NCBI GenBank assembly: GCA_949825065.1
Contig: OX463859.1
Location: 4,874,217 to 4,938,216, forward strand
From: Odontocerum albicorne
Taxonomy: Eukaryota; Arthropoda; Insecta; Trichoptera; Odontoceridae
Reading direction: 5' to 3'
Length of the DNA stretch: 64,000 bases
The position numbers were made by a program, and so were the translations under genes. Below are positions 22,263 to 35,234 of this stretch, in pieces. Numbering within the stretch: position 1 is the stretch's first letter; every line of letters starts with the position of its first letter. Below the pieces are notes generated by a model. It was not told the origin of the DNA. It was given only the letters and a program-made list of their open reading frames with translations, and made no database searches.

Positions 22263-23400
22263 TTCAGGAGAGTAAAGTTAATGGAAAGATTTGTAGTGTA
22301 ACAAAAAATGCATTACATACAAAGGTGAAAATGATCTCCAACATGTTAGATAAACGATTTACAATTAAAAATGAAGCATTCATAAATGATGTACAAAAAT
22401 AAATGATACATTTATAATTGGTATACAATAATAAATGGTAAATATACAATTATTTTTATTTGGTATTGGTAATACAAATATATAGAACTTGTTATCCGTC
22501 ATGGCATGTGTTTGGAATAGTATATCTCATGTAAAGAGATAATAATACTCGCACAAATCTAGCAAATTACCAGGCAAACATCTAGTAAATTACCAGGCAA
22601 ACTCTTTTACAGAATCGAATCAAACCCCCAAGGGTGGAAGTCCAACTTGGCCACTTAAGCAATGACGAATGAAAATTCACTTTGTTTAAAAAAAATGTCT
22701 GCTGCTTTTTTAACCTTACTGTAACAATGAATATTTTTTTTTTCGAAAATAATTCAGACGTTTACATAAGTAATTAATCACATTAAAAGTATTTGAAAAA
22801 ATATAAATAGTATAATAATCACATTAAAAGTATTTGAAAAAAGATAAATAGTACTCGTATAATTAATTACGAATATAATAGTATGTTATTCAAACACACA
22901 CACGAAACATATTCTGTTCCTATATTTTTTTTCGCAAGAGAACTCTTCAGAGTTTGTTCATAAAATTGAAATTGTCTTCTCTGACATTTCTCAATAAGTA
23001 AATTCACGAATCAGTGGTTTTCAAATGTAAACGTTTCCACAGCGCCCTTAATCTATATGTGGTTTTCAAATGTAAACGTTTCCACAGCAACTTATAAATT
23101 AACCCAACGATCCCCAACAGGGGTAGAAACTTTGGATTATTATTCTGAAATAATCTCCTGAAAGGTCATTATGACCTTCTAATAATTCTCCATACTTGTA
23201 TAAGTAACTCAATGCCCCCTAAAAAATAAAACTCAGCTTTGTGCAGAGGTAAGTGGAAATGGAACTAGTATTGGAGGTAAGTGGAAATGGAACTAGGAAC
23301 TAGGATTGGAAATGGAACTAGGATTTGCGGAACTTAAGCACTCATCAAATGTTATTTATCTTTACTGATATCCAAAACTCAACAAGTTCTTTATGGAAAA
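22263..23400. other. Unassigned sequence with short local duplications
   Basis: Contains a direct duplication of about 42 bp near 22770-22855 (ATCACATTAAAAGTATTTG) and a 30-bp one near 23010-23085 (GGTTTTCAAATGTAAACG). Short GGAAATGGAACTAG repeats are at 23250-23330. No gene seen. Confidence 0.5.
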
Positions 23401-23420
23401 AAAAAAGTTTTTAATGTACT

Positions 23421-24961
23421 GTGAGAGAGAGAAATGCCCCTTCTACATTAAACATTGATGGCACAAAAGTATCATTGACACAGGAACCAAAAAAGCTTTG
23501 TAGTGGCATTAACGAATATTTCGCCAATGTAGGCAATAATCTCTCACGTAACATACTTAATAGGAACAAAACGACCGAACAGTCATTGAATGACGCTATT
23601 CTTCATTCTTTGAGAGTACCCGAATATACATTTTATCTAACGCCAACGTCGGAGAAAGAAGTTCTAGCGACTATTAACACACTTAAGGCAAGTAGCGCCC
23701 CGGGGCCTGATCAGATTACATCTGCACTGGTAAAACATACTCAAAGATTTATAGCACTACCACTGAAACATGTGATCAATTTGAGTTTTAGAGGTGTAAC
23801 TTTCCCAACTGCATTAAAACGTTCGCATATTGTCCCAATACACAAGGGAGGCTCGATGGATGACTTAAAAAATTATAGACCCATATCTCTGCTGAGCATT
23901 CTTTCAAAAATTATTGAGAAAATAGTGAAGGACCGACTGATGAAATTTTTCAATATGCACAACATTATCTCTCCTAATCAGTTTGGTTTCCAAAGGAATG
24001 TGGGAACTGAAACTGCTTTGCTTAGTCTAGTAAACAACGTTACCAACACTTTGGATAATAAGAAGGCATGTTTGGCAGTTTTTTGGACCTTGCAAAGGCT
24101 TTTGATACAGTGTCTCACCGAATATTACTTACCAGATTGATGGAGGTGGGCATATGTGGGCGCTCTTCTAGTTGGTTCTCTTCTTACTTGTCTGATAGAA
24201 CTCAGAGAGTCAAATTGGGTGATAGTGTATTTGGTGAGCCTCTTTTTGTAAGATTCGGAGTACCTCAAGGTAGTGTTCTGGGACCTATATTGTTCCTGAT
24301 ATATGTCAATCAGTTGTGTAATCTTTCTCTCAGGGGTAAGATTATTACTTTTGCGGACGACACGGTTCTTCTATTCGAGGGCCGAACATGGGATGATGTA
24401 TTCTTAAAGGCTAACGAAGAATTGCGTGTAGTTAAAGAATGGATGGACTCAAATTTATTGACTCTAAATTCCCAAAAAACTAAATACATCACATTTAGCA
24501 TATCTACAAGAACTCAAGCACCTACAAATAAATACATAACACTACACACTTGTTCACCCATGTCTTACTGTAGTTGTGTTTCCTTGGAAAGGGTTGATAG
24601 TATAAAGTACCTTGGAGTTTATGTTGACCAGTTCCTTCGTTGGGAGGTCCATATTAACACTTTGAGCGCAAAAATCAGAAAACTAGGATACATATTCCGT
24701 ATGATTCGAAATGTGCTCAGTGAAAATATTCTTAAAAGTATATACTTCGCCTTATGTCAGTCAGCACTTTCTTACGGTATATCAGTTTGGGGGGGATGCA
24801 CCTTAACCCAGAAACACATATTACAGGTTTCCCAAAAATTGATTGTGAAAATAATCAATAAACTTCCTGCTCGGTATCCCACGGCGGAGCTTTTCAGAGA
24901 GTATCAGGTCCTGAACATAGCCAATTTACATCTCAAATACATTCTCTGGCATCAAGTGATG
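23421..24961 (+). pseudogene. Non-LTR reverse transcriptase, frameshifted and truncated
   Basis: RT domain in order: SSAPGPDQITSALVKH, NYRPISLLSILSKI, PNQFGFQ, DLAKAFDTVSH (first catalytic Asp), VPQGSVLGPILFLIY, FADDTVLLFEG (catalytic pair), KYLGVYVD and YGISVWGG. This is a jockey/CR1-like RT by motif pattern, which would copy its RNA at a nicked target. The frame shifts by one base in a T run near 24079-24084, so two frames (from 23421 and from 24068) together cover the domain. No endonuclease domain is seen, so it is 5'-truncated. At about 24962 it joins the end of another LINE. Confidence 0.88.
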
Positions 24962-25645
24962 GATAGCTTGTTCGGAGTTTCGGTCCGATGGTAGGACACC
25001 TTACTCCTTCATCGGATAAGTTCTGACTGTTAAGATATTTATTGGAAATTTTTGGGATCTTTTTGGGAATCGGGAAAGGATAGGTTTGTGGTAATTGTTT
25101 TGATTTTATGAATGATTATGAGAAATTATAAACGATTAAATACATATATAAATATGATGATATATACATAATATTAAATACAAATATACATAAATTTGTG
25201 TCGTCACACACTGTTTTATATTGAATGGGTGAAAAAAAAAAAAAAAATAAATAAATAAAAAAAAAAAAATAAAAAATAAAAAAAAAATAAAAAAAAAAAA
25301 ATAATGATGGTGAATAAATTATAAGAATGAATATAGTATATGTAGATAAGTAAATGAGTGGGGAAACGTGTGTGACTTTTATAAATATATTAAGGTGTAG
25401 AAAATGTTTGTTGAAGGTGAGAAATGCGGTTGCCTATGGGGGTAAACTGTCTGCCGGAGGAATTATCGATGATGGGGTGTTCAGAGTGACAATCGGGGGG
25501 TCATTTGGGGGGATGATTAGAGTTAAAGAGGGGGGGGTCGGGGGGATGTTTCGCAATATTGATTTCGGACGAGTGTGTCTGTAACTGGTGTTCGCGTTGT
25601 AGTTATCTAAGGCATTGGCACTACCATCGAGAGGAGGGGAAGATG
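24962..25645 (-). mobile_element. Jockey-type element, 3' end only
   Basis: Minus strand, from 25640 down, reads a proline-rich tail (NANTSYRHTRPKSILR, ending PPADSLPP and stop) close to the end of the larger copy at 45330-47140. The 3' untranslated region follows, ending in CTCCTTCATCGGATAAG at about 25005. An A/AAAT-rich expansion occupies 25226-25303. 5'-truncated. Confidence 0.75.
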
Positions 25646-25689
25646 CAAACTCAGCAGACACACATGACACGCATGGCAACTAATGAAAT

Positions 25690-26367
25690 GTTCACCATCC
25701 CTAGAGTTAAAACCTCTTTTGCCCAAAGGCAATATGCTTATTTGGCTCCCATTACATACAATGGCGTGCCGACTTCAATAAAAGTAAAGGTAGGAAAACC
25801 ATTTAGACAGTCGATCGGAGCGTGGTTGTTATTGCGACAGGATTTTGAGTACTTGGGCTTTCAGGATGAATGACGAGTGGAAAGGATTTATGTGAGCTCG
25901 TGAGTGTGGGTCTCTTATTATTGTTTTAATTTTGGTTGTTATTGTGTTTGTGTTTCTGTGTGTTTTTCTTTTTTTTGTTTTGAATTTGTTTTGATTTTTA
26001 TTCTTATGATTGTGTGCAGTATATTGTGGGATGAATATTTTTGGTCTTTCTGGAGCGATAATGTGTGAGGAGTTGAGTTTCGCAGGGTGTTTCCAGTTGT
26101 AGTTGAGTGTCACTGTTTGTCAGGTTGATGAGAGCGTGCAACGGGGCTTTTTGTGTTATCAAAAATCGGAAAGAAGTATCGATTTATTTTTTCATGCTAA
26201 ATATCCTCAGTGAGATACAGGCAAAAGCCTAGTTTACTGGGGATACGACAAATGAAAGGCAACAAACCCAGATCCATTAAAATTATATGTCCAAATCAAA
26301 TTACCTGTTGTTTTTTCTCAAATTGTGTATATTTCTTGTCATGTGTAATAATAATAATAATAATAAT
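25690..26367 (+). repeat. Dispersed repeat with AAT microsatellite tail
   Basis: The words TCCTCAGTGAGATACAGGC, CAACAAACCCAGATCCATTA and TGTCACTGTTTGTCAGG style blocks recur at 38090-38340 (inverse) and, in shorter form, 50085-50230. The copy ends with (AAT)n at 26347-26370. Probably a LINE or SINE 3' end; class not certain. The left boundary is approximate. Confidence 0.55.
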
Positions 26368-26559
26368 AACTGTCCCAAGATAGTTATATTAGACTCTATT
26401 CCCCTGCTGATATAATCGACTGGAGTTTTACGCTTTAATGGATCTTAAATCTACTATATGTTAATAACTTCTTCATATTATATTTTTGAAGTATTTTTTA
26501 AACCAGTTGCTTAACATAGGTGCCCCTCAAAAACTCTTTAAAAACTAGATCAATACTAT

Positions 26560-27836
26560 GATACATTCATACTGCATCAGTAAGAGTGATTCACACTGCA
26601 TCAGTAAGAGTGATTCACACTGCATCAGTAAGAGTGATTCATACTGCATCAGTAAGAGTGATTCATACTGCATAAGTAAGAGTGATTCACAATGCATCAG
26701 TAAGAGTGATTCATACTGCATCAGTAAGAGTGATTCACACTACATCAGTAAGAGTGATTCACACTGCATCAGTGAGAGTGATTCATACTGCATCAGTAAG
26801 AGTGATTCACACTGCATCAGTAAGAGTGATTCACACTGCATCAGTAAGAGTGATTCACACTGCATCAGTAAGAGTGATTCACACTGCATCAGTAAGAGTG
26901 ATTCACACTGCATCAGTAAGAGTGATTCACACTGCATCAGTAAGAGTGATTCACACTGCATCAGTAAGAGTGATTCACACTGCATCAGTAAGAGTGATTC
27001 ACACTGCATCAGTAAGAGTGGTTCATACTGCATCAGTAAGAGTGGTTCATACTGCATCAGTAAGAGTGATTCACACTGCATCAGTAAGAGTGATTCACAC
27101 TGCATCAGTATGAGTGATTCACACTGCATCAGTAAGAATGATTCACAGTGCATCAGTAAGAGTGATTCACACTGCATCAGTAAGAGTGATTCACACTGCA
27201 TCAGTAAGAGTGATTCACACTGCATCAGTAAGAGTGATTCATACTGCATCAGTAAGAGTGATTCATACTGCATCAGTAAGAGTGATTCACACTGCATCAG
27301 TAAGAGTGATTCACACTGCATCAGTAAGAGTGATTCACACTGCATCAGTAAGAGTGATTCATACTGCATCAGTAAGAGTGATTCACACTGCATCAGTAAG
27401 AGTGATCCACACTGCATCAGTAAGAGTGATTCACACTGCATCAGTAAGAGTGATTCACACTGCATCAGTAAGAGTGGTTCATACTGCATCAGTAAGAGTG
27501 GTTCATACTGCATCAGTAAGAGTGATTCACACTGCATCAGTAAGAGTGATTCACACTGCATCAGTGAGAGTGATTCATACTGCATCAGTAAGAGTGGTTC
27601 ATACTGCATCAGTAAGAGTGATTCACACTGCATCAGTAAGAGTGATTCACACTGCATCAGTATGAGTGATTCACACTGCATCAGTAAGAATGATTCACAT
27701 TGCATCAGTAAGAGTGATTCACACTGCATCAGTAAGAGTGATTCACATTGCATCAGTAAGAGTGATTCACACTGCATCAGTAAGAGTGATTCACACTGCA
27801 TCAGTAAGAGTGATTCATACTGCATCAGTAAGAGAC
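26560..27836. repeat. 24-bp minisatellite, about 53 copies
   Basis: Unit AGTGATTCACACTGCATCAG plus TAAG, with a few variants (CAC/CAT, GAT/GGT, AAG/ATG/GAG). Since 24 is a multiple of three and the unit lacks stops, long frames are open in two forward frames and one reverse frame, reading ISKSDSHC, VIHTASVR or MQCESLLL repeats. I regard these as artefacts: no signal peptide, no start context, no splice partner. Confidence 0.93.
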
Positions 27837-28293
27837 CTCATGAGGACTTTTAAAGAATGTTTTTGAACTACTTTTTAAATGATTATTGTATTTTTTTAAT
27901 ATAATCTTGTATTTTTTGAGGTTTGTGAAGTCACACCTATCTCATTCCATCCATTTACATTTTGTTGTTCAATTATTCTTCTTTTATGTCTGTATTTTTG
28001 ATTTTTTTTCTTAAATATTGAGTGTTTTGGGGACAATTTTCACTTTTGGTTATGTTTGTGGTATGCACATGTAGATCTTTGTTTGTATGGTATTCCCCTT
28101 TCACGCTGATGTCAAGAATGACGACCAGTTTCGCGCAGTGCAGGTTGTCCGCCTTTGGTTACCCTATATTGTGTTAATGACATTTCGTTTTGTACACTTG
28201 TTTATACACCTGTTTTTTTTTTTGTAACTATTTTTGTTGTAATTGTTTTTTTTTTTTTTTTTTTAATATTCTTTTAGTTTTTACTGTATGTAA
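27837..28293. other. Unassigned T-rich sequence
   Basis: Long T tracts (28208-28264); no gene or shared repeat recognised. Confidence 0.4.
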
Positions 28294-28400
28294 CCCTTTC
28301 TTCTTCTTCTTCAGCCGTCTCTCCACTGCTGGATGTAGACGTCTTCTAAAACATCCACGCTTCCCCCTGTCTTGGGCTTTTCTTGTCCATAACACTTAGT
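28294..28400 (-). repeat. LINE 3' tail fragment
   Basis: On the minus strand: GGGGGAAGCGTGGATGTTTT, GACGTCTACATCCAGCAG, TGGAGAGACGGCTGAAG and a GAA tail. This is a typical 3' end of insect non-LTR elements ending in short microsatellites. Confidence 0.5.
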
Positions 28401-28831
28401 ACTGGTTTATTATTATTGTTATAAGGTACATATAACTTTTTATGAAGAAACAAACATTGCTTCGTATCACTGTACATGTGCATCAGCTCGTTGAATTAAG
28501 ATTACCTAGAATTGCAGGTTTTTTTAATATCCCGCAGCGCCCTTAGGAATTAATCCAAGTGCTCAGGGTGTTACTATTCATGTCCAGGACTTTGAAAACA
28601 TCTGACATTATTAAAATATTAAAGAAAACATTTTAACCGTGTGACACAACTCCCCTCCCCTCCCCCCTCCATAGTTTTTATTATTAGTGTTTATAAAACA
28701 TTTTGTCAGACTTGGTAATCAATTCTATCAAATTAAATATTCAACTCAACATCCTTGGAATAATTTTAATTTCATGAAGTTAGTAACACCATGAATGATG
28801 GAATTTAATAATTATAATTTCCGTACACGAT

Positions 28832-29414
28832 ACTCAAGAAAATGTAGCATGGTCCATGTGTAACGTTTGAAATGTCATGTCTCAAAGGGATGGGGTAAAA
28901 TCGTTTTTTTTTTTACAAACCGAATCATTTTTTTATAAATCGAAAAATTGTTTTTCTCTAAACTGACGTTTTAATTCCTAATTTTCATTATTCGGACTTT
29001 CTAATGTATTGTGTGATTTGTATATATATTTAAACAGGCCAAGATCCACTATGAATTAATACAAATTACGAATATTTAATTTTATGTATAAAAAAATCGA
29101 AGGTCCAATTATCGTATATCCCATCCCTAGCCAATGCGGACTAACGTAATGACTTTTGACGAACGTCGCCAAATATTATTTGATTTTAACAAAATGATAT
29201 ATTTTTGCTAATTTGTAACAAAATGTATTAATTTGTCATTATTGTTAGTTTTAAGTTATAATATAAGCCTTTAATAAAAGCCTCCATTCTAAATATTAGA
29301 ATCGAGGCTTATATTAAAGTTGATAAAATAATTAAAATGACTGAACGTCGTTACAAGGTTGTATTGAGGAAAATTTGTGAAACGTCCAGGGACCGTGCTA
29401 CATTTTCTTTAGTA
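28832..29414. mobile_element. Long foldback MITE, copy 3
   Basis: Same orientation as 13221-13806. Ends are TACTCAAGAAAATGTAGCAT and CTACATTTTCTTTAGTA. It has lost some inner sequence and carries a small rearrangement near 29270-29310, where the CCTCCATTCTAAATATTAGA block faces its own inverse. Confidence 0.82.
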
Positions 29415-29819
29415 TACCATAGTCGCTAAAACACTTGATTAGTATTCAGGGGGCTTCAAATTCGATTCGAGCACCCAAAAAAATTAAAACAGTTAGTTTG
29501 GTAGAGTTTGACTGGTCACAGTAGATTTGGAACAATCAATTTATTAGATGAAAAAGGAATCGACCTTAAAGTTCTACTTCTCTTCGAAATAAAACCCCTC
29601 AGATACAATGGAGACATCCACTTGAGAGACTTGAATACGAAAAAAGAAAGTGTGAAATCATACCGTTCGCCATACTTAAGCCAATATAAACATTTTAGAG
29701 GCGCTTAGTAGCGCTTCTAAAAAAGTACAAGACAAAGTAGCGCTTTTTGTCCTAAGAGTAGCTGTAATGTGGCGCCTTTACTATGCTGCTTGGGTAGCAT
29801 GCTAATTTAATCTGAAGAA
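29415..29819. repeat. Possible tRNA-like SINE remnant and spacer
   Basis: 29410-29485 has a TAGTCGCTAAAACACTTGAT block and an AAATTCGATTCGAGCACCC block that weakly resemble pol III boxes. The rest is unassigned. Low confidence. Confidence 0.3.
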
Positions 29820-31000
29820 TAGCTGTAATCTTGCCCTTTTTCAAAGTTTTTACAACGCTGATTAAATGCAGGAATATGGTAATACAAAGTGCCATTAACT
29901 CCCCTTTTGGGTAAACTTACTCGATTGGTGTAAAAACATAAAGAAATATAGTATTTAGGAGAGTAAACGTACCAAAATTGAAGAAACTTATAGTCGAAAC
30001 GCACAAATGCATCCAATATTAGTGTTTTAGTCGTATATGCTTCAAATTATGAAACCAAAGCGATGTAATGGCCACTTTGTGGTAGATGATACTCAATTTG
30101 GTTCAGTTTAACCATCTTTTAGTTAGATTAACCCAATTGGTGTAAAAACATAAAGAAAAGTGACATCTAAAAGTGCAAATGTACTAAAATTTAAGAAACT
30201 TATAACAAAAAGGCATGAATGCATCCCATATGAAGGTTTTAGCCGTAAATGCATCAAATCATGAAACCAAAGCGATGTAATGGCCACTTTATGATAGATT
30301 TTACACAATATTATCGAGTTACACCACCTTCGGGAAGATTTATTCGATCGGTGTAAAAAAAATTAAGAAATGTGGTATTTAAAAGCATAATTGTAACAAA
30401 ATTGAAGAAATTTAGTGTAAAAACGCATAAATTCTTCCAAAATGTGCGTTTTTGAGGTTATTGAATCAAATAATGACCCAAAAGCGATGAAATGGCCAAT
30501 TTATGATAGATTATACACAATTTTGTCGAGTTTAACCATCTTTAAAAAATAAATGTGATTTTAAGAAGAACAATTGTAACGAAATTGAAGAAATTTAGTG
30601 TAAAAACGCATAAATTCTTCCAATATGTGCGTTTTTGAGGTAATTGAATCAAATAATGACCCAAAAGCGATGAAATGGCCACTTTATGATAGATTATACA
30701 CAATTTTGTCGAGTTTAACCATCTTTAAAAAATAAATGTGATTTTAAGAAGAACAATTGTAACGAAATTGAAGAAATTTAGTGTAAAAACGCATAAATTC
30801 TTCTAATATGAAGGTTTTTGAAGTTATTAAATCAAATAATGAACCAAAAGCGATGAAATGGCTATTTTATGGTAGATTATAATCAATTTTGTCGAGTTTA
30901 ACCATCTTTTGGGTAGATTTACCCCAATGATGGGAAAACATAAAGAAATGTGATATTTAGAAGTTTGGAACTAAAAACACAAAAACAAACCATAATTCTA
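29820..31000. repeat. Satellite family S1, left block
   Basis: Diverged tandem units of about 180-220 bp with GCGATGAAATGGCCACTTTA, TTTTGTCGAGTTTAACCATC, GGTGTAAAAACATAAAGAAA and ACGCATAAATTCTTCCAAT. About six units are visible. The same family returns at 34331-35140. Confidence 0.85.
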
Positions 31001-34000
31001 TAGTGATTTTGTACTTATATTCGTAAACTTGTTGGTCAATGGCAGCTTTTTGAGTGAAAAGTATAAAATTTCAATATATTAGCGTCTAATACTAAGAAAT
31101 GTTCCTACACATATACATTGTTTTTTGACGTTTCATATGATTACTGACGCAATTGCGTTCCTATCACACATTTGCCATGATTCATGGAATGAAAAACCCA
31201 AAAACATGTAGAACAAACAACAATTCTGTCGTGATTTTGTACTTATATTCGTAAATTTGGTCGTCAATGGCAGTTTTTTGAGTGAAAAGTGTGAAATTTC
31301 AATATGTTACTCATAAATGTCCTTACATTTTTAACAGATTTGGACGCTTTTTATCATAACTATAAAAATGAGTTTCTATCACACATTTGCCATGATTCAA
31401 TGATAATCCTTACATTTTTGAACGAAAGTGGCAGATTTATTGGTTAATTGTTGGTTGGTTAAGACTGAAATATCTCAAAATTAGAGGTCTGGAAGAAAAA
31501 AAACGATAACATGTAGAACAAACATTAATTCTGTCGTGATTTTGTATATATATATTCGTAAACTTGATGGTCAATGGAAGTATTTTTAGTGTAAAGTATG
31601 AAATTTCAATACATTAATCATAAATGTCCTTACGTATTAAGCAGATTTGGATGCTTTTTATCATAACTTATAAAAATGCGTTTCTATCACAAATGTGTCT
31701 TGAATTATTGCTAATTATTAGCATTTCTGAACGATAATTGGTGTTTAGTTGGTAAAAAGTACTAAAATCCATTCCGTTTACAAAATATTGACATAAATGA
31801 TTGAAATATCTAAAAACTTGGAGGTTTGGAACGAAAACACGAAAACGTGTAGAACAAACAATAATTCTGTCGTGATTTTCTACTTATATTCGTAAACTTG
31901 GTCGTCAATGGCAGTTTTTCGAGTGAAAAGTGTGAAATTTCCGTCTAATACTGACAAATGTTACTACGCATATAGATTGTTTTGACGTTTCATATGATAA
32001 CTGACGCAAATGCGTTCCTATTACACATTTGCCACTGCCACTTACATTTTTGTACAAAAATGGCAGATTAGTAGGTAAAAAGTAGTAAACTTTATTCAAA
32101 CTGAAAAATATTGATGCTAAAGACTGAAATATCTCAAAATTAGAGGTTTGGTAAGAAAAAACACGAAAACACGTAGAACAATAAAATTTTTGGGTAAAAA
32201 GTGTGAAGTTTCCCCATACAGTATATTACTAACAAATGTATGAGGTTAAAACCTTTTATGCCCTAAATCAACGTCAATGCGTTTCTACTACACTTTTGTC
32301 TTAATTTATTATAATTCTAGCATGTTTGTACGAAAAATAAGTAATTTTGTAAGACAAAAGTAATAAAATTTATTTTTTACTTGGAAATATTCAAGCAAAA
32401 TATTGAGATTTGGCAAAATTGGACGTTTGTGACAAAAAACATAAAAACACGTGGAACAAACAATAATTATGTGATGATTTTGTACATATATTCGTAACCT
32501 CTGTCGTCCATGGCAAATTTTTTAGTAAAAAATGTGTGAAATTTCCCCATAAATTACTAACAAATGTATGAGGTTTAAATGTATCATGTCCTAAGTCAAT
32601 GTCAATGCGTTTCTACTGCACTTTTGTCTTGATTCATTATAAGTCTAGCATGATTGTACGAAAAATTGGTATTTTGTAAGACAAAAGTAATAAAATTGAT
32701 TTTTTACTTGAAAATATTGATGAAAAATATTAATATTTGGCAAAATTTGACGTTTTAGACTAAAAACACGTGGAATAAACAATAATTTTGTGATGCTTTT
32801 GTACACATATTCGTAACCTTGGTCGTCAATGGCAGTTTTTTGAGTAAAAAGTGTGAAATTTCCCGATATATTATTATCAAATGTATGAGGTTAAAACCTT
32901 TCATGTCCTAAATCAACGTCAATGCGTTTCTACTACACTTTTGTCTTGATTCATTTATAATTCAAGCATGTTTGGACGAAAAATTGGTATTTTGTAAGTC
33001 AAAAGTAATAAAATTGATTTTTTAGTTGCCAATATTCAAGCGAAATATTGAAATTTGGCCAAATTGGACGTTTGGGACAAAAAACATGAAAACACGTGGA
33101 ACAAACAATAATTCTGTGATGATTTTGTACATATATTCGTAACCTCTGTCGTCAATAGCAATTTTTTTAGTAAAAAGAGTGAAATTTCCCCATAAATTAC
33201 TAACAAATGTATGAGGTTTAAATGTTTTATGTCCTATATTGTAGAACAAACAATAATTCTGTCGTGATTTTCTACTTATATTCGTAAACTTGGTCGTCAA
33301 CGCCAGTATTTCGAGTGAAATTTCCGTCTAATACTGACAAATGTTCCTACACATATAGATTGTATTGACGATTCATATGATTACTGACGTAAATGCGTTC
33401 CTATCACACATTTGCCATGATTCATTGAAAATCTCATAAATGCCCTTTACATATTTAGCAGATTTGGACGCTTTTTATCATAACTTACAAAAATGCGTTT
33501 CTATCACACATTTGCCATGATTCAATGATAATCCTTACATTTTTGAACGAAAGTGGCAGATTTGTTGGTTAAAAGTAGTAAATTTCGTTCAATCTGAAAA
33601 ATATTAATTTAAAGACTGAAATATCTCAAAATTAGAGGTTTGGACAGAAAAACAAGAAAACATGTAGAACAAACAATAGTTCTGTCGTGATTTTGTATAT
33701 ATATTCGAAAACTTGGTGGTCAATGGTAGTTTTTTGAGTGAAAAGTATGAAATTTCAATACATTACTCATAAATGCCCTTACATATTTAGCAGATTTGTA
33801 CGCTTTTTATCATAACTAACATAAATGCGTTCCTATCACACATGTGCCATGATTCAATGGTAATCCTTACATTTTTGAACGAAAGTAGTAGATTTGTTGG
33901 TTAAAAGTAGTAAACTTCGTTCAAACTGAAAAATATTGATGATGAATACTGAAATATCTCAAAATTAGAAGTTTGGAACGAAAAACACGAAAAAATGTAG

Positions 34001-34100
34001 AACAAACGATAATTCTGTCGTGATTTTGAGTACATATATTCGTAAATTTGGTCGTCAATGTCTGTTTTTCGAGTGAAAAATGTTAAATTCAAGACAAGTT
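31001..34100. repeat. Satellite family S2
   Basis: Diverged tandem units, roughly 300-420 bp, with AGAACAAACAATAATTCTGT, CGTGATTTTGTACTTATATT, GGTCGTCAATGGCAGTTTTT and AATGCGTTTCTATCACACAT. Unit length and inner order vary, implying repeated unequal exchange. Confidence 0.85.
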
Positions 34101-34330
34101 CAAGACAAATGTGTGAAACGCATTTTTGTATGTTATGAAAAAAAAAAAACGTCTAAATCTGGGAACATTTGTGAGAAATAGACGGAAATTTCACACATTT
34201 CACGCGAAAAACTGCCATTGACGACCAAGTTTACGAATATAAGTACAAAATCACGACAGAATTATTATTCGTTCTACATGTTTTCGTGTTTTTCTTTTGA
34301 GATATTTTAGTCTTTAGCATCAATATTTTT
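34101..34330. repeat. Inverted S2 block between S2 and S1
   Basis: Here the S2 words appear as their inverse complement (AACTGCCATTGACGACCAAG, then ACAAAATCACGACAGAATTA, then GAGATATTTTAGTCTTTAGC). The orientation flip lies near 34085-34110, and the block ends where S1 resumes. Confidence 0.85.
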
Positions 34331-35140
34331 TAGTTTGAATGGCAGTTTTTAGAAGCGTATATGTACCATATTGTGATAGAAACGTGTAAATATACCAAAA
34401 GCGATGAAATGCCCCATTTATGGTAGAATATACTCAATTGTATCGAGTTTAACCATCTTTTAGTTAGATTTACCCGATTGGTGTAAAAACATAAATATAT
34501 ACTGTATTTAAAAGCATTATTGTAACAGAATTGCAGAAATTTATAGTAAAAACGCATAAATTCTGCCAATATGAAGGTTTTTGAGGTTATTGAAAAAATA
34601 TATAGACCAAAAGCGATGAAATGGCCCTTTTATGGTAGATAATACTCAATTTTGTCGAGTTTAACCATCTTTTGGGTAGATTTACCCCAAGGGTGTGAAA
34701 ACATAAAGAAATGTTGTATTTAGAAGCGTAAATGTACCAAATTTGAAGAAATTTAGAGTAAAAAAGCATAAATTCTTCCAACATAAACGTTTTTGAGGTT
34801 CTTGAATCAAACAATGAACCAAAAGCGTTGAAATGGTCATATTGTGGTAGATTATTCTCGATTTTTTTCAAGTTTCCCCATCTTTTTGGTAGATATACCC
34901 AATCGCTGTAAAAAAATTAAGAAATATAGTATTTTAACGCATAATTGTAACAAAATTGAAGAAATTTAGAGTAAAAACGCATAAATTCTTCCAATATGAG
35001 TGTTTTTGAGGTTATTGAATCAAATAATGAACCAAAAGCGATGCAATGGCCACTTTGTTGTAGATTATACTCGATTTTGTCAAGTTTTATAGTCTTTTGA
35101 TTAGATTTACCTGATCGGTGTAAAAACACAAAGAAATGTT
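34331..35140. repeat. Satellite family S1, right block
   Basis: Four units of about 210 bp in the same orientation as the left S1 block, each with GCGATG..ATGG and AGTTTAACCATCTTTT words. Confidence 0.85.
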
Positions 35141-35234
35141 GTATTAAGAAGCATTTTGGTACTGAATTTAATAATAATAAAACTATTTTTATAGCTTATT
35201 ACAAAAAATTATCAGATTTTGCATAATTCTAATT

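Noticed and set aside
26560..27836. CRISPR array
   Set aside because: Units are contiguous with no unique spacers, the DNA is insect, and no cas genes exist. The same applies to the other arrays.
26558..27853. 431-codon frame of ISKSDSHC repeats as a protein gene
   Set aside because: It is the 24-bp minisatellite. Other forward and reverse frames are open for the same reason, and it has no start context, signal peptide or flanking exon.
29820..35140. Centromere
   Set aside because: It is only 5.3 kb of diverged satellite with no evidence of large arrays; sequence alone cannot support it.
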